A program made the translations under genes and the position numbers. A stretch of DNA of 62,035 bases from Phycisphaerae bacterium (GTDB lineage Bacteria; Planctomycetota; Phycisphaerae; Sedimentisphaerales; Anaerohalosphaeraceae): the NCBI GenBank assembly GCA_018052735.1, contig JAGPMT010000012.1, positions 1 to 62,035 of the forward strand, given 5' to 3'. The notes beneath the pieces were generated by a model. The model ran no database searches and was not told where the DNA came from. It saw only the letters and a program-made list of their open reading frames with translations. Shown here piece by piece: positions 1 through 8,334 of the stretch. Each line of letters starts with the position of its first letter. Position 1 is the stretch's first letter.

Positions 1-1047
1 TTTGGGTATTCCGACTGGAACTGGAACCGTCCGGCCAATGCATGGTACTGTATGCACCTCTGGCAGCACTATGCCTATACATTAGACAGCGGCTTTCTCT
101 CGCAGAAAGCATATCCCGTGATGAAAAGCGCTTGTGAATTCTGGCTGGACCGTCTGACGGCTGATGCCGACGGAACGCTGGCGGCTCCGGATGAATGGTC
201 GCCTGAACATGGCCCATGGCAGACCGGCGTTGCTTATGCCCAGCAGCTTATTTGGGATTTATTTACCCACACTGTCAAGGCCGCTGAAATCCTCAAGACG
301 GATGCTGAATTCAGAGCCCTGCTGCAGGAAAAACTGTCCCGACTGGATACAGGTGTGCGGATCGGCAGCTGGGGACAGCTTCGGGAATGGAAATATGCCG
401 ATGACAATCCGCAGGATACGCATCGGCATATCTCCCATCTGATAGGATTGTACCCCGGCAGCCAGATTTCACCGCTGATGAATCCGGACGATGCTCAGGC
501 GGCAAGGGTGTCGCTCAATGCCCGCGGAGACGGCGGAACCGGCTGGAGCCGGGCATGGAAGATTTGCGCATGGGCCAGATTGCTGGACGGCAATCGGGCT
601 CATACACTGCTTAAAAATGCTCTCCGGCTGACATCGAATACGCGTCTTGATATGAGTGACGGCGGGGGGGTCTATGAAAACCTCCTCGATGCCCATCCGC
701 CGTTTCAGATTGACGGCAATTTCGGCGCTGCAGCCGGTATTGCCGAAATGCTCCTGCAAAGTCATCTGGGATTTATTGACCTGCTGCCGGCTCTGCCGGA
801 TGCCTGGCCGTCAGGACGGATAACCGGTCTGCGGGCCCAGAATGCCTTTGAAGCGGATATTGAATGGAAAGACGGTCGGCTGACTCGGGCTGTTATCAAG
901 TCCGATAGAGGCCATCCCTGCCGACTGCGAGGAAACTATTCAGTGACATTGCGGAATGGTACAGCGGTTAAGACCGTCTATAAAGACGGTTTCATCGCTT
1001 TCGATACCCATTCGGATGAACAATACATTCTGACACCCCTGCAATAG
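1..1047 (+). CDS. GH95 alpha-L-fucosidase-like glycoside hydrolase, C-terminal part (5' truncated by window)
   Basis: The frame is open from base 1, so the gene begins outside the window; about 348 C-terminal codons are present. Family GH95 enzymes are inverting hydrolases that release alpha-1,2-linked L-fucose, or L-galactose, from glycans. Seen here are the HRHISHLIGLYPG block and the DGNFGAAAGIAEML block (codons 238 onward), both hallmarks of the (alpha/alpha)6 barrel of GH95; the Asp of DGNFG corresponds to the general-base region. A small C-terminal beta domain follows (LRGNYSVTLRNGT), also usual for the family. The signal peptide and N-terminal beta-sandwich would lie upstream. Substrate (fucose or galactose) cannot be decided from this fragment. 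Confidence 0.9.
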   Translation, partial: FGYSDWNWNRPANAWYCMHLWQHYAYTLDSGFLSQKAYPVMKSACEFWLDRLTADADGTLAAPDEWSPEHGPWQTGVAYAQQLIWDLFTHTVKAAEILKTDAEFRALLQEKLSRLDTGVRIGSWGQLREWKYADDNPQDTHRHISHLIGLYPGSQISPLMNPDDAQAARVSLNARGDGGTGWSRAWKICAWARLLDGNRAHTLLKNALRLTSNTRLDMSDGGGVYENLLDAHPPFQIDGNFGAAAGIAEMLLQSHLGFIDLLPALPDAWPSGRITGLRAQNAFEADIEWKDGRLTRAVIKSDRGHPCRLRGNYSVTLRNGTAVKTVYKDGFIAFDTHSDEQYILTPLQ

Positions 1048-1054
1048 ACTGTTC

Positions 1055-1078
1055 CGGCAGCCGAAAGAAAAGCTGCCG
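1055..1078. terminator. Hairpin between convergent GH95 and xerD genes
   Basis: A perfect 7-bp inverted repeat (CGGCAGC at 1055-1061, GCTGCCG at 1072-1078, 10-nt loop) sits in the 37-bp gap between two convergent genes. There is no clear T-run on either side, so a bidirectional terminator is only suggested by position. Confidence 0.35.
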
Positions 1079-1084
1079 CCGACG

Positions 1085-2023
1085 TTAAGCCCTTGGGTGG
1101 TATTTTTTATGTATTGTCCGCAGGCGGTCCTGATCCACGTGTGTATAGATTTGCGTGGTTTTTATATCGGCATGTCCGAGCATTTCCTGCAAAGCACGCA
1201 AATCCACTCCGCCGGACAGCAGATGGGTTGCAAAGCAGTGCCGCAGGGTATGAACCGTCAGATTTTTGGGCATTCCGGCCCGGACAGCATATTTTTTCAC
1301 GATACGCCACAGCTCGATGCGGTCCAGCCCCCGGCCTGTCCGCGACAGAAACAGGCGATCGGGACTGTGCGGTTTTGCCAGCAGGGGACGCAATTGTTTC
1401 AGATAGTCTGAAATGGTTGCTGCTGCGGTCCGGCCGAATGGGACAATCCGCTCTTTGCGGCCTTTGCCGAAACAGCGGACATACCCGATTTCCAGATTGA
1501 CATCTTGGATTTTCAATGCGGCTACCTCTGAAGCTCTTGCGCCGGTCGCATATAAAAGCTGCAGAACGGCTTTGTCCCGCCAATAGTAGGGATCCTCTGG
1601 ACAAGGGGCATCCAGCAGCCGGAAGACCTGCTCTTTGCTGGCAATCCCCGGCAGCCGCTTCCATACTTTCGGTCCTTCAAGTGTGCCGCTGATGTCTTGG
1701 CTGATTCGGCCCGTCAGTACGCCGAACCGCAGCAGCATCTTGATTGCCACCAGATTACGGCTGATGCTGGTTTCGGCTTGTCCGTTTTGGGCAAGTTGGC
1801 GAAGGTGGCTGTACACTGTAACCGGCAGAATTTTATCCATATCAGCAATTTTCTGCCTTTGACAGTGTTCGGCAAAGCCCATCAAATCGCGTCCGTAGGC
1901 CAGAAGAGTATTGTCTGACAATCCTGCCTCGACACTTAAATAGTCCAGGAATGCCTCAATAACTCCTCCAAGCGGAAGATTCTTTAGTTTGTTCCGGAGT
2001 AATTGTAACTGGTTTATCAACAT
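1085..2023 (-). CDS. xerD: Tyrosine site-specific recombinase XerD
   Basis: 312 aa, normal length for XerC/XerD. Xer recombinases resolve chromosome dimers at dif during cell division. N-terminal SAM-like core-binding domain about residues 15-105, catalytic domain about 125-310. The complete catalytic set is visible: R163 (ATGARASEV), Lys in GKGRKER near 188-190, H258 and R261 (HTLRH), H284 (LGHADIKTT) and nucleophile Y293 (QIYTHV). The C-terminal tail after the Tyr (DQDRLRTIHKKYHPRA) resembles XerD more than XerC. Convergent with the GH95 gene and divergent from the lipoprotein-galE pair; no integron or phage context, so a housekeeping Xer protein is most likely. XerC versus XerD assignment is by similarity from memory. 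Confidence 0.9.
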   Translation of the reverse strand: MLINQLQLLRNKLKNLPLGGVIEAFLDYLSVEAGLSDNTLLAYGRDLMGFAEHCQRQKIADMDKILPVTVYSHLRQLAQNGQAETSISRNLVAIKMLLRFGVLTGRISQDISGTLEGPKVWKRLPGIASKEQVFRLLDAPCPEDPYYWRDKAVLQLLYATGARASEVAALKIQDVNLEIGYVRCFGKGRKERIVPFGRTAAATISDYLKQLRPLLAKPHSPDRLFLSRTGRGLDRIELWRIVKKYAVRAGMPKNLTVHTLRHCFATHLLSGGVDLRALQEMLGHADIKTTQIYTHVDQDRLRTIHKKYHPRA

Positions 2024-2037
2024 TTTGGTCTTTTAAT

Positions 2038-2066
2038 ATTATCGGCTATCTGAAGAATTTTGTGAA
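2038..2066 (-). promoter_or_regulatory. Probable sigma-70-type promoter of xerD
   Basis: On the minus strand, TTCACA (2061-2066) and GATAAT (2038-2043) are separated by 17 bp, about 15 bp upstream of the xerD ATG. Sequence pattern only. Confidence 0.45.
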
Positions 2067-2098
2067 ATGACAAGTCTGTTGAAAAAGTAAAAAACGGC

Positions 2099-2127
2099 TT
2101 GAGAAATTGCGATGCAGTCGATACAAT
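2099..2127 (+). promoter_or_regulatory. Probable promoter of the lipoprotein-galE pair
   Basis: TTGAGA (2099-2104), 17-bp spacer, TACAAT (2122-2127). Start of transcription would fall near 2134, leaving a leader of about 30 nt that contains AGGAT 8 nt before the ATG at 2166. Confidence 0.55.
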
Positions 2128-2165
2128 CGCCCACCATAGCGGATTTATATTTAGGATAATTATAT

Positions 2166-2741
2166 ATGCGGACATCTCTGGTTGCCAGTTTACTGTTGCT
2201 TGCTGCTGGTTTGATAGGCGGCTGTGCCGGAAGCGAAAAGGGGGCATCGTCTGCGCCGCTGTGCGTGTCGGACTGTTCTGCCGAGCTGGCAATGCAGGCC
2301 GCGCAAAAAGTGCTTACAAAGATGCATTTTGAGATAGAAAAATACGACTACGATGCCCGTTATATTCGCACCCGACCATTGACAGGGGGTCAATTTTTTG
2401 AAATCTGGCGGCAGGACAACGCCTCGGCCTCAGCCGCAGCGCAGGCCAATTTGCACTCCCTGCGCCGGATTGTTGAAATGGATTTTGACCAGAAAGGCCG
2501 GGAGGTTTGTATTGGCTGCCGGGTTCAGGTGCTGCGTTTATCTGTGCCGGAACAGCCGCTTCGGGGGATGGGGCTGATGGCAGAGGGGATTACCGAAAGC
2601 AGCCGTTCTGTACAGACATTGACAGTAGATCCGGCCTTGGAATCCCGCATTGAATGGCTGGATGCAGGTTCGGATGCTAAGCTTGAGCAGCGCATCGTGA
2701 AACGCATTGAAAGAGTGATTCGAAGGAATGCAGCACAATGA
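2166..2741 (+). CDS. Hypothetical lipoprotein
   Basis: 191 aa. Residues 1-20 form a lipoprotein signal peptide ending in a clear lipobox (LIGGC, acylated Cys20), so the protein is exported and probably anchored to a membrane. The mature part has no family I recognise; it contains a stretch about an accessory variable residue that converts genotype-like variation (MHFEIEKYDYDARYIRTRPL) and a C-terminal charged helix (KLEQRIVKRIERVIRR). Similar short lipoproteins occur in planctomycete genomes, but this is a memory-level statement. The stop overlaps the galE start by 4 bp (ATGA), so the two are translationally coupled, which hints at a role in the cell envelope. AGGAT 8 nt upstream supports the ATG. 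Confidence 0.75.
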   Translation: MRTSLVASLLLLAAGLIGGCAGSEKGASSAPLCVSDCSAELAMQAAQKVLTKMHFEIEKYDYDARYIRTRPLTGGQFFEIWRQDNASASAAAQANLHSLRRIVEMDFDQKGREVCIGCRVQVLRLSVPEQPLRGMGLMAEGITESSRSVQTLTVDPALESRIEWLDAGSDAKLEQRIVKRIERVIRRNAAQ

Positions 2742-3721
2742 GAATCTTGGTATGCGGCGGAGCCGGATATATCGGCAGCAACATGACAGCACTGCTGGCC
2801 CGCGAAGGGCATCATCCTGTAGTGTTTGATAACCTCAGCAAGGGGCATCGCAGCGCTGTTCAGAATGCCCAGTTTGTTTTGGGGGATTTCGGGGACTTTA
2901 ATGTTATTCTGGAGACGCTTCAGAAATACCGGATTGAAGCAGTGATGCATTTTGCGGCATTTATTGAGGTTGGCGAATCTGTCCAAATGCCGCTTCGCTA
3001 CTATGAAAACAACGTGAGCAAAACCCGCACGCTGCTTGATGCAATGGAAAAAGCAGGGGTGCAGAAGTTTGTATTCAGCAGTACGGCGGCCGTGTATGGA
3101 ATGCCTGCCGGGGTGCCTATTACCGAAAACATGCCCAAAGAGCCGATAAATCCCTATGGCGAGACGAAATGGGCTGTTGAGAGGATGTGCCATTTTCAGG
3201 CAGCGGCCGGCCGGCTCCGGTATGCAGCGCTGCGCTATTTTAACGCCTGCGGCGCTGGCTTTAACGCCGCTTTAGGCGAAGATCACCGCCCGGAATCCCA
3301 TCTGATTCCGCTGATTATTCAGGCGGCTATGGGCAAGCGTGACAGCATCAAAATCTACGGCACGGACTACCCGACCCCAGACGGCACCTGCGTCCGCGAT
3401 TACATCCATATTGAAGACCTCTGCAAAGCGCACCTGCTTGCTTTGAAAAGACTCGATGACCAGCCGGAATTGGCTTATAATTTGGGTAACGGCAGAGGCT
3501 ATTCGGTCCGACAGGTTATTGACACAGTGCGTAAGGTTTCAGGACGCGATTTTAAGGTTATCGAGGCAGACCGCAGGCCGGGAGATCCGCCGGTGCTGAC
3601 GGCCGATGCGTCGAAAGCCCGCAGGGAACTTGGCTGGACAACCGATTTTCCGGAACTGGAAATTATCGTCGAAAGTGCCTGGAAATTTCATACCCGCCAT
3701 CCCAACGGCTACGAATCCTGA
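2738..3721 (+). CDS. galE: UDP-glucose 4-epimerase
   Basis: 327 aa, full length. GalE interconverts UDP-glucose and UDP-galactose with bound NAD, feeding galactose catabolism (Leloir pathway) and envelope glycan synthesis. Extended SDR features are visible: Rossmann motif GGAGYIGSN (residues 6-14), the Asp ending beta-2 in VFDNLSKGH, the catalytic Ser/Thr in FSSTAAVYG, and the YGETK motif (YxxxK). The substrate-domain block (CVRDYIHIEDLCKAH) is typical of bacterial GalE. It overlaps the upstream lipoprotein gene by 4 bp, so it lies in the same transcript. A different NDP-sugar epimerase specificity cannot be excluded, but the pattern is that of GalE. Confidence 0.93.
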   Translation: MRILVCGGAGYIGSNMTALLAREGHHPVVFDNLSKGHRSAVQNAQFVLGDFGDFNVILETLQKYRIEAVMHFAAFIEVGESVQMPLRYYENNVSKTRTLLDAMEKAGVQKFVFSSTAAVYGMPAGVPITENMPKEPINPYGETKWAVERMCHFQAAAGRLRYAALRYFNACGAGFNAALGEDHRPESHLIPLIIQAAMGKRDSIKIYGTDYPTPDGTCVRDYIHIEDLCKAHLLALKRLDDQPELAYNLGNGRGYSVRQVIDTVRKVSGRDFKVIEADRRPGDPPVLTADASKARRELGWTTDFPELEIIVESAWKFHTRHPNGYES

Positions 3722-4118
3722 TAATCGAAACCGCAGATACGGGTACGAAGGTGGTATCCTTTATTGGGGGCAATATCAGGGGCATACAATTCTATATTTT
3801 ACCCTGAACTCACAATGGAGCCGGGCAGGAATTATCTGATGACTGCCCGATTATGGTAAACTGGTTCCGATTCTATCAAGCGGGAGGATAGGTCGCTGCG
3901 AGGGATATAATAGAGTTTGTAATCCCTTAAAAATCTTTTTACCGGGCATATCCGCCGAATGTACGCAGCAGATGTTGCTTCAACCCTCTGACGGGTTAGG
4001 TTATAAGCCGCCGGCATGATAAGAGATTTGCAGTCCCGTATTTACTCGTTTCGAATACTGTGGTATTATGCGGGCAAAAATAAAGGTATAATATGCATTG
4101 CAGAACCGAGGAACACTG
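3722..4118. other. Intergenic region galE-hexokinase, no gene seen
   Basis: About 400 bp. Short frames here lack family signatures and codon bias. A TATAAT lies at 4087-4092, 26 bp before the hexokinase ATG, but I see no good -35 at 16-18 bp. A small hairpin (AACCC/GGGTT) lies near 3980-3997. Otherwise nothing recognisable. Confidence 0.5.
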
Positions 4119-5426
4119 ATGGAAGCGATAATCAGACAGGCGATAGATTTTCTCTGTGCGTATGAAATGGATCATCATGATATAGATTTTGATGATCACA
4201 TAAAGCGGTTTTTGAGGGAAATGGAGGCCGGTTTGGCCGGATTGCCGAGCAGTTTAGAAATGATTCCCACTTATCTGCAGGCGGTCAACCAGATTCCTGT
4301 CGGCCGGCGTGTGATTGCGGCCGATGCAGGAGGAACCAATGTTCGGGTTGCGGCGGTCTATTTCGATGAAAACAAGAAGCCGGTCATTGAAAATCTGCGG
4401 ACATTTTCCATGCCTGCCGTAGAGTCGGAATTGAGCCGAATCGCGTTTTTTGATGCTATGGCCGGATATTTTGCCGGCGTTTTAGATGCCTCTGAGAAGA
4501 TAGGTTTCTGCTTTTCGTATCCAACCGAGATAACTGCTAACCGAGACGGCCGTTTGATTCGCTTTGCAAAGGAAATCAAGGCGCCGGAGGTTGTCGGTCA
4601 GATGGTGGGGGAAAATCTGAATCTGGCGATTGGGCGGCTGGGGCTGGGTGGGGCAAAACATATCGTTCTGCTCAACGACACCGTCGCTGCGCTGCTGTCG
4701 GGCGTGGGCTTCCAGAACCGACAGTATTCCAGCTACATCGGCTTTATTCTGGGTACAGGCACAAACTGTGCCTATATTGAAAGCAATGCCAATATTGCCA
4801 AGCAGGAAGGCCTCGATCCCCGGCAAAGTCAGATTATCAATACCGAATCCGGCGGCATGGCCAAAGCACACTGGGGACAAATCGACCGCCAGTTCGATGC
4901 ATCCACTACCAATCCCGGCGTACATTTCTTTGAAAAAATGATTTCGGGGGCCTATCTGGGACCGCTGTTTTTGACGGTGCTTCACCGGGCTTGCCGGGAT
5001 GGCCTGCTCTCCGGCGGCGCCGCCAAGGCGATCGGGCAGTTAAGCGACCTGTCAACCAAACAAATGAATGCGTTTATGCTTTACCCCTGCGGGAGCAATC
5101 CTCTTGCGGGGGCGCTGGCGGGCGGCACCAGCCAAGATGCCGTGCTGGCGTATGTGATTGCTGACCGTCTGGTGGAGCGAGCCGCCAAGCTGGCTGCCGT
5201 TAACCTCTCGGCGATGGCGGTGAAATGCGGACAGGGAACCAATCCGGCCTGTCCGATTTGTATCGTTGCAGAGGGAACGACATTCTACCAGATGAAAACG
5301 CTTAAATCCCGTGTTGAATTTTATCTGAAGCAGCATCTGGAAAACCAGCGCGGCATTTATACCGAAATCATCGGTGTTGAACATGCGGCCCTTATTGGAG
5401 CTGCTATTGCCGGTTTGACCAATTAG
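4119..5426 (+). CDS. Hexokinase family sugar kinase
   Basis: 435 aa, within the eukaryotic-type hexokinase family that also occurs in some bacteria; it phosphorylates a hexose (probably glucose or mannose) with ATP at the entry of glycolysis. Seen: phosphate-1 motif DAGGTNVRVAAV, the catalytic region LLNDTVAALL (Asp as general base), GFILGTGTNCAYIE (phosphate 2) and the adenosine region near the C-terminus (GVEHAALIGAAIAGL). Two starts are possible: TTG at 4098 and ATG at 4119; the ATG is preferred because GAGGA sits about 6-7 nt before it. Convergent with larE, with the 3' ends overlapping by 23 bp. Exact sugar specificity is not visible. Confidence 0.85.
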   Translation: MEAIIRQAIDFLCAYEMDHHDIDFDDHIKRFLREMEAGLAGLPSSLEMIPTYLQAVNQIPVGRRVIAADAGGTNVRVAAVYFDENKKPVIENLRTFSMPAVESELSRIAFFDAMAGYFAGVLDASEKIGFCFSYPTEITANRDGRLIRFAKEIKAPEVVGQMVGENLNLAIGRLGLGGAKHIVLLNDTVAALLSGVGFQNRQYSSYIGFILGTGTNCAYIESNANIAKQEGLDPRQSQIINTESGGMAKAHWGQIDRQFDASTTNPGVHFFEKMISGAYLGPLFLTVLHRACRDGLLSGGAAKAIGQLSDLSTKQMNAFMLYPCGSNPLAGALAGGTSQDAVLAYVIADRLVERAAKLAAVNLSAMAVKCGQGTNPACPICIVAEGTTFYQMKTLKSRVEFYLKQHLENQRGIYTEIIGVEHAALIGAAIAGLTN

Positions 5427-6264
5427 GCGGCTGCTGTTCGGTGTTTTTTTCTGCGTCGGTCAGCATTTCGTTCAGAGAGCCGCTGCGAAAACCTTCTAAA
5501 TCCAGTGCAATATAGCAGAATCCCAGTTTCTTTAATTCTTCTGTGATGTGTTTCCGAAGCTCCGGCCCGGCGGCTTTCTCTATTTCCTGAGGGGGAATTT
5601 CCAAGCGGGCGACTGTGCCGTGATGCCGAACCCGGAATTCTCGAAAACCCAGTGAACGCAGAAAGGCCTCGGCCTGTTCAACCTGTGCCAGCTTGGCCTC
5701 GGTAATCGGCTGGCCATAGGCAATGCGGGATGCCAGACAGGGCGAAGCGGGTTCTTCGGCGGTGGGAAGACCCAGCTGGCGGCTGAGCTGTCGGATGTCG
5801 CTTTTGGTCAGGGCTGCCTGCATAAGGGGACTTGCTATGCCCAGCATTTGTGCGGCTCGATTGCCCGGACGGTAGTCATCTTGATCGTCGTAATTGGATC
5901 CGCACAACAGGTGCCGGAAGCCCTCTGCGGCAGCGGCCTGTCCGAGCATGCGGAATTGGCAGCTCTTGCAGTGAAAACAGCGGTCGGCGCGGTTAGCGGT
6001 ATAGTTGGGATCGTCCAATTCGTGCAGTCTGACTTCGATCAGCCGTACGCCGATCAGTTCTGCCAGACGGCGTGCCTGCTGAAGCTGATATCCAGACAGG
6101 GAAGGGCTGATGCCGATGCAGGCAAGTACATTGTGCCGGCCTAATGTCTCGGCACAAGCCTTCAGCAGAAAGCTGCTGTCCACGCCGCCGGAGAAGGCGA
6201 CGGCTGCTTTTCCGTATTCTTTCAGGATTTCCTGAAGCGTCTGGTATTTTTTTTGTATATCCAT
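5404..6264 (-). CDS. larE: LarE-type ATP-dependent sacrificial sulfur transferase
   Basis: 286 aa. LarE belongs to the PP-loop ATP pyrophosphatases and gives sulfur from its own cysteine to make the nickel-pincer nucleotide cofactor of lactate racemase and related enzymes. Seen: PP-loop SGGVDSS (25-31), the CGSNYDDQDDYRPG block that recognises the substrate nucleotide, and ASPCLASR with Cys176, which matches the position of the sacrificial Cys in the Lactobacillus enzyme as I remember it. CxxC at residues 96-102 (CFHCKSC) gives extra cysteines. larB and larC are not in this window, so it is an orphan here. It may instead serve another sulfur transfer reaction. Convergent with hexokinase. Confidence 0.85.
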   Translation of the reverse strand: MDIQKKYQTLQEILKEYGKAAVAFSGGVDSSFLLKACAETLGRHNVLACIGISPSLSGYQLQQARRLAELIGVRLIEVRLHELDDPNYTANRADRCFHCKSCQFRMLGQAAAAEGFRHLLCGSNYDDQDDYRPGNRAAQMLGIASPLMQAALTKSDIRQLSRQLGLPTAEEPASPCLASRIAYGQPITEAKLAQVEQAEAFLRSLGFREFRVRHHGTVARLEIPPQEIEKAAGPELRKHITEELKKLGFCYIALDLEGFRSGSLNEMLTDAEKNTEQQPPNWSNRQ

Positions 6265-6369
6265 AAGTTCTGTCTTTTAAATGGTACTGCCCCCTTGTAC
6301 GCCGCAAGATTGATTCTGTTCAAGAGTTCCTGCATTGAAAGCCCGGATGCATCCCCTTTTGGGGCAGCG

Positions 6370-6936
6370 CTACAGATGAGTCAGCAGAATTTTAAGACCA
6401 ATGATAATCAGAATCAGTCCGCCGAGGATTTCAATCTTGTTTTCAAAAAAATGTCCGATTCGCTTGCCCAGTTCATAGCCGGTATAGGACATTCCGAAGG
6501 TAATCAGTCCGATAAGCAAGACGGCTTCTGCGATGTGGGTTGTAACCAGAGACAATGTAACACCTACCGCCAGAGCATCGATGCTTGTGGCGATGCTCAA
6601 TGCGAATAAAATGACGATGTTGGAGGGGTCTTGAGGGCGTTTTTCCACGGCCTCTATTTTGGCCGCTTCATAAATCATTTTACTGCCGATGGCCGTCAGC
6701 AGTCCGAAGGCCAGCCAGTGGTCCCAGCGGTTTACAAATCCGGTCAGCGTACTGCCGGCCGCATACCCCAGCAGCGGCATCAAGGCTTGAAACCCCCCGA
6801 AAAAAAAGGCCATTCGGACAGCATGACGGATCCGCAGCTCCTTGAAAACTGAACCGCTGACCACCGATACCGCAAAGGCGTCCATCGCTAGCCCAAAGCC
6901 GATTCCGCAAATTGTAATCCATTCCAGAACGGTCAC
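6370..6936 (-). CDS. mntP: Manganese efflux pump MntP
   Basis: 188 aa after start correction, equal to the usual MntP length. Small inner-membrane exporter of Mn(II) of the LysE superfamily (DUF204), with two internally repeated halves of three helices. The repeated DxxA metal-site motifs are visible: GLAMDAFAVSV in helix 1 and SIDALAVGVTLS in helix 4. The start is GTG at 6936: it overlaps the TGA of the upstream DUF1638 gene (GTGA) and has GAGGAG 8 nt before it; the longer frame back to 6972 would overlap the neighbour by 40 bp without reason. Translational coupling with the DUF1638 gene is therefore likely. No yybP-ykoY riboswitch was seen upstream. Confidence 0.9.
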   Translation of the reverse strand: MTVLEWITICGIGFGLAMDAFAVSVVSGSVFKELRIRHAVRMAFFFGGFQALMPLLGYAAGSTLTGFVNRWDHWLAFGLLTAIGSKMIYEAAKIEAVEKRPQDPSNIVILFALSIATSIDALAVGVTLSLVTTHIAEAVLLIGLITFGMSYTGYELGKRIGHFFENKIEILGGLILIIIGLKILLTHL

Positions 6937-7700
6937 TGCTTGCGCTCCTCTTGTGTCGGCCGTCTGCTGCACGAATCGCAGCGGGGCTGGCAGGTTATAA
7001 TATGCGGCTCGGTCAGGTCTTCACGAATGATGTATCCGGGGGGGACGACAAGAAAGTCGTTTGGGTCCCAATCGCCGTCCACCAGCCGCTGCATCAGAGA
7101 CGGGTCGCCCTTCAGTTCGTCGTACTCCCAATGGAGATACGCCGCACACTCTTTGGTGTAGCGTTGGGCTTCGGCTGTCCCCGGCAGGTTCCAGTCGATG
7201 AAGACCGCCCGCTTGTATTCCTTAAGCCAGCCCTGTTCCATTTCCATCAGGTAGCGGGCGTTCTCTTCGCCGTATTTTTCCGTGTATTCGGCCAGCACTG
7301 TCTCGAAACGCTCTTTCCCCGGCATCAGCGTGCTTTCGATCCAGCCGATGCTGTACCAGTAGATGCCCTTGTGGGTGTCAAAATAGTTCTGGTAGGTGTG
7401 TCGCGAGCCCAGCAGCAGAGTGATGCAGTCATGACCGCGGGCCGCAACGATGGGGATATCGCTGTGCAGGCCGGCTATGCCGTTGCTGCACAGGCAATAG
7501 CCCAGCCCAATCGCATCATACGGTTTTTCGGTGGCGTCGGCGGTTTTGTCCAATTCCTTCTGGACCTCGCGGCGCAGCACATCCGGCGTGTTGTGCAGGC
7601 CCTGCGGCATCAGCACAACATCGACGATATTAGGACTTCGGGACGCACACCAATAGGCCTCCCGCTGCATCACTTTGCAGATGACAAACTTCAGCCGCAT
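6933..7700 (-). CDS. DUF1638 domain protein
   Basis: 255 aa counting from the ATG at 7700 (MRLKFVICKVMQREAYW), which matches the usual N-terminus of DUF1638; the frame continues 48 codons upstream but that part is unlike the family. Conserved features: IGLGYCLCSNG, IVAARGHDCITLLLGSR, and a late Cys-rich tail (CQPRCDSCSRR). The Cys/His residues suggest metal or cofactor binding. The biochemical role of DUF1638 is not known to me; members often lie near corrinoid-dependent methyltransferase genes, none of which is present here. It forms an overlapping pair with mntP, divergent from the YkgJ-hisS transcript. Confidence 0.8.
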   Translation of the reverse strand: MRLKFVICKVMQREAYWCASRSPNIVDVVLMPQGLHNTPDVLRREVQKELDKTADATEKPYDAIGLGYCLCSNGIAGLHSDIPIVAARGHDCITLLLGSRHTYQNYFDTHKGIYWYSIGWIESTLMPGKERFETVLAEYTEKYGEENARYLMEMEQGWLKEYKRAVFIDWNLPGTAEAQRYTKECAAYLHWEYDELKGDPSLMQRLVDGDWDPNDFLVVPPGYIIREDLTEPHIITCQPRCDSCSRRPTQEERKQ

Positions 7701-7792
7701 GCGGCCATTGTATAAGACAGGCCAATGAATGCAAATTGAAAATCGGATGCAGGGCAGGTTTCGGCTGTTTTTCAAGGACGCGGGAGAATGTC

Positions 7793-7820
7793 TTGACGAA
7801 AGAAACGGATTCCCTATAAT
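7793..7820 (+). promoter_or_regulatory. Promoter of the ykgJ-like gene and hisS
   Basis: TTGACG (7793-7798), 16-bp spacer, TATAAT (7815-7820). The predicted start near 7827 leaves a leader of roughly 40 nt before the GTG at 7870. Close to the sigma-70 consensus. Confidence 0.7.
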
Positions 7821-7869
7821 GCCCAGATGATAAAAGACAAGCACGATAAAATCAGGGATTTATACAATT

Positions 7870-8334
7870 GTGAGCAAAAAAACTTTGGTTAGGCCGTCCG
7901 GCAGAACAAAAGCGTTACCCAAGGAGCAGCCGTGCAGGAAATGCACCGGCCGTTGCTGCCGTTATTTTGCGCTGCAGATTGATACGCCCCGAAGCTGGGA
8001 TGATTACGACAACATCCGCTGGTATCTGTCGCATCGGGATGTTGCCGTATTTGTAGAAAAAGGCAAATGGTATCTGAATGTTAAAAACACCTGCCGGTAT
8101 CTTTCCAAGTCCGATTTTCGCTGCCGCAACTACCGGCTCCGCCCGCATATCTGCCGCACCTACAGCACCGACAACTGCGATCTTGCCGGCGACCAGTACG
8201 ATTACCAGATGCATTTTTCCAATGACCGGCAGATGGAAGACTATATGCGGGTGAAATTTGGTGCCGGTGTTTTTGAGAAGCTGGAATCCAAACAAGCCGC
8301 CTGCAGAAAATCAAACCGAAAAGGACGCTTATGA
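7870..8334 (+). CDS. YkgJ-family cysteine cluster protein
   Basis: 154 aa from a GTG start (GTG AGC AAA). Members of this family carry about eight conserved cysteines thought to bind zinc or an iron-sulfur cluster. Here they appear as CRKCTGRCC (near residues 21-29), CRYL, CRNY, HICRTY and NCDL, the standard spacing. Function is unknown; some members are annotated as Fe-S oxidoreductases. The stop overlaps the hisS start by 4 bp (ATGA), so it is co-translated with histidyl-tRNA synthetase and lies first in the transcript from the strong promoter at 7793. Confidence 0.8.
   Translation: MSKKTLVRPSGRTKALPKEQPCRKCTGRCCRYFALQIDTPRSWDDYDNIRWYLSHRDVAVFVEKGKWYLNVKNTCRYLSKSDFRCRNYRLRPHICRTYSTDNCDLAGDQYDYQMHFSNDRQMEDYMRVKFGAGVFEKLESKQAACRKSNRKGRL

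Noticed and set aside
1085-2023. Phage or integron integrase
   Set aside because: Length and C-terminal tail fit XerD, and no attachment site, cassette array or phage gene is adjacent.
3832-4017. Small minus-strand frame between galE and hexokinase
   Set aside because: No start signal, no similarity, and overlaps probable regulatory sequence.
4087-4092. TATAAT as hexokinase promoter
   Set aside because: No acceptable -35 box at 16-18 bp, so it is not listed as a promoter.
6951-7715. 254-codon frame opposite the DUF1638 gene
   Set aside because: No family match; the minus strand carries the conserved DUF1638 blocks and the coupled mntP start.
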